Source of the DNA: Sulfuricurvum sp.
GTDB lineage: Bacteria; Campylobacterota; Campylobacteria; Campylobacterales; Sulfurimonadaceae
Assembly: GCA_030692765.1 (NCBI GenBank)
Contig: JAUYUB010000024.1
Span: forward strand, 62,001-126,000
Direction of reading: 5' to 3'
Length of the DNA stretch: 64,000 nt
Shown here: in pieces, positions 63,625 to 64,000 of the stretch
Layout of the letters: each line of letters starts with the position of its first letter
Position numbering within the stretch: position 1 is the first letter of the stretch
Program-made: the position numbers and the translations under genes
Notes under the pieces: model-generated
The model's input: the letters and a program-made list of their open reading frames with translations, nothing else
Told to the model about the DNA's origin: nothing
The model's database searches: none

Positions 63625-64000
63625 TCTCGTTTTTCATGGGAGTTTGCCGCATATTTGAGTAAAAATGGGACACTTAGATTTAGGATAAATGCTGCTACCG
63701 AGATTAAAAGCAAATCTGAACCCGTGATGAGCTTCATGGAAAGTGCTGCAATCGCGACGAGAAAGGTGACCTCGGCACGTCCTTGCATCGCCACGCCGAT
63801 GAGTATCGAAGAGCGCCATGGAAGGCCGTTGATATAACGGGCTGTAAATGAAGCGGCAAACAATTGAATGACAAATAATACGCCAGCTAGCAAAAATGCA
63901 TGGCTAAGAATCCCCATAAAGAGTGAAAAACTTTTGATTTCCATGTGCAATCCGATACTGATAAAAAACATTGGGGCAAAGAAATAAAGGGTTAAAAAAC
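63609..64000 (-). CDS. CPA2-type cation:proton antiporter, C-terminal part
   Basis: Only the last ~130 residues are in the window; the frame stays open to base 64000 and the start lies beyond. Membrane helices with the pattern FFAPMFFISIGLHM, then GRAEVTFLVAIAAL, match the end of KefB/Na+-H+ antiporter family proteins (CPA2 superfamily). There is no C-terminal TrkA domain, so K+ regulation through KTN is unlikely. It is convergent with nadB, with a 16-nt overlap. Confidence 0.8.
   Translation of the reverse strand, partial: FLTLYFFAPMFFISIGLHMEIKSFSLFMGILSHAFLLAGVLFVIQLFAASFTARYINGLPWRSSILIGVAMQGRAEVTFLVAIAALSMKLITGSDLLLISVAAFILNLSVPFLLKYAANSHEKRDQAVM

Overview
The window looks like chromosome from a free-living Campylobacterota (epsilonproteobacterium), most likely a Sulfuricurvum/Sulfurimonas-type organism. 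The evidence is an HP0268-family gene, a lone XerH-like recombinase, MqnC and a UbiA-type prenyltransferase (futalosine menaquinone route), FliW, long-form HPF, KdsA, and two MOMP-like porins in tandem. This assignment is inferred from gene content only. No rRNA, CRISPR array, insertion sequence or prophage was seen.

Layout. 1-1.5 kb: end of a menaquinone prenyltransferase gene, two small hypothetical genes and a tRNA-Arg. 1.5-13.2 kb is the most interesting part. It holds a broken mini-ORF with a C9 tract, an exported Cys-phosphatase, an eight-gene run (DUF3450 protein, two ExbB/TolQ proteins, ExbD, TonB, TPR protein, large TonB-dependent receptor, small lipoprotein) and a parallel beta-helix/RTX protein. 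Three promoters here, ahead of the phosphatase, the TonB operon and the RTX gene, share one architecture: two 7-bp GTAAC-type half-sites repeated every 11 bp, then 9 bp, then a -10. That is the layout of a PhoB-class activator site, so the block may be one phosphate-starvation (or other OmpR-family) regulon for outer-membrane uptake.

13.2-24.4 kb: elyC-rsfS-nadD on the minus strand, the gapA-pgk-tpiA-fabI operon, a lipoprotein, two paralogous porins, an orphan OppB-type permease and nusA. 24.5-36.4 kb: HP0268-miaB-acyltransferase-xerH followed directly by PilM/N/O-like genes, then proC-fliW, bamD, lon, tilS and rimO. 36.4-39.2 kb: unrecognised membrane and exported proteins and an orphan AAA/DUF4143-type ATPase, probably accessory. 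39.2-48.2 kb: two flavoproteins, then kdsA-ribH-nusB-mqnC-M16-recG, packed head to tail, and hpf.

48.5-54.4 kb: a 1275-residue MshQ-like surface protein followed by three pseudopilins, probably a pilus-tip or adhesin module. 54.4-60.1 kb: a four-gene minus-strand signalling operon (PAS, dual HPt, NIT-domain hybrid kinase, CheY-like receiver). 60.2-64 kb: uvrC, a small LptM-like lipoprotein, nadB, and the C-terminal end of a CPA2 antiporter that runs off the window.
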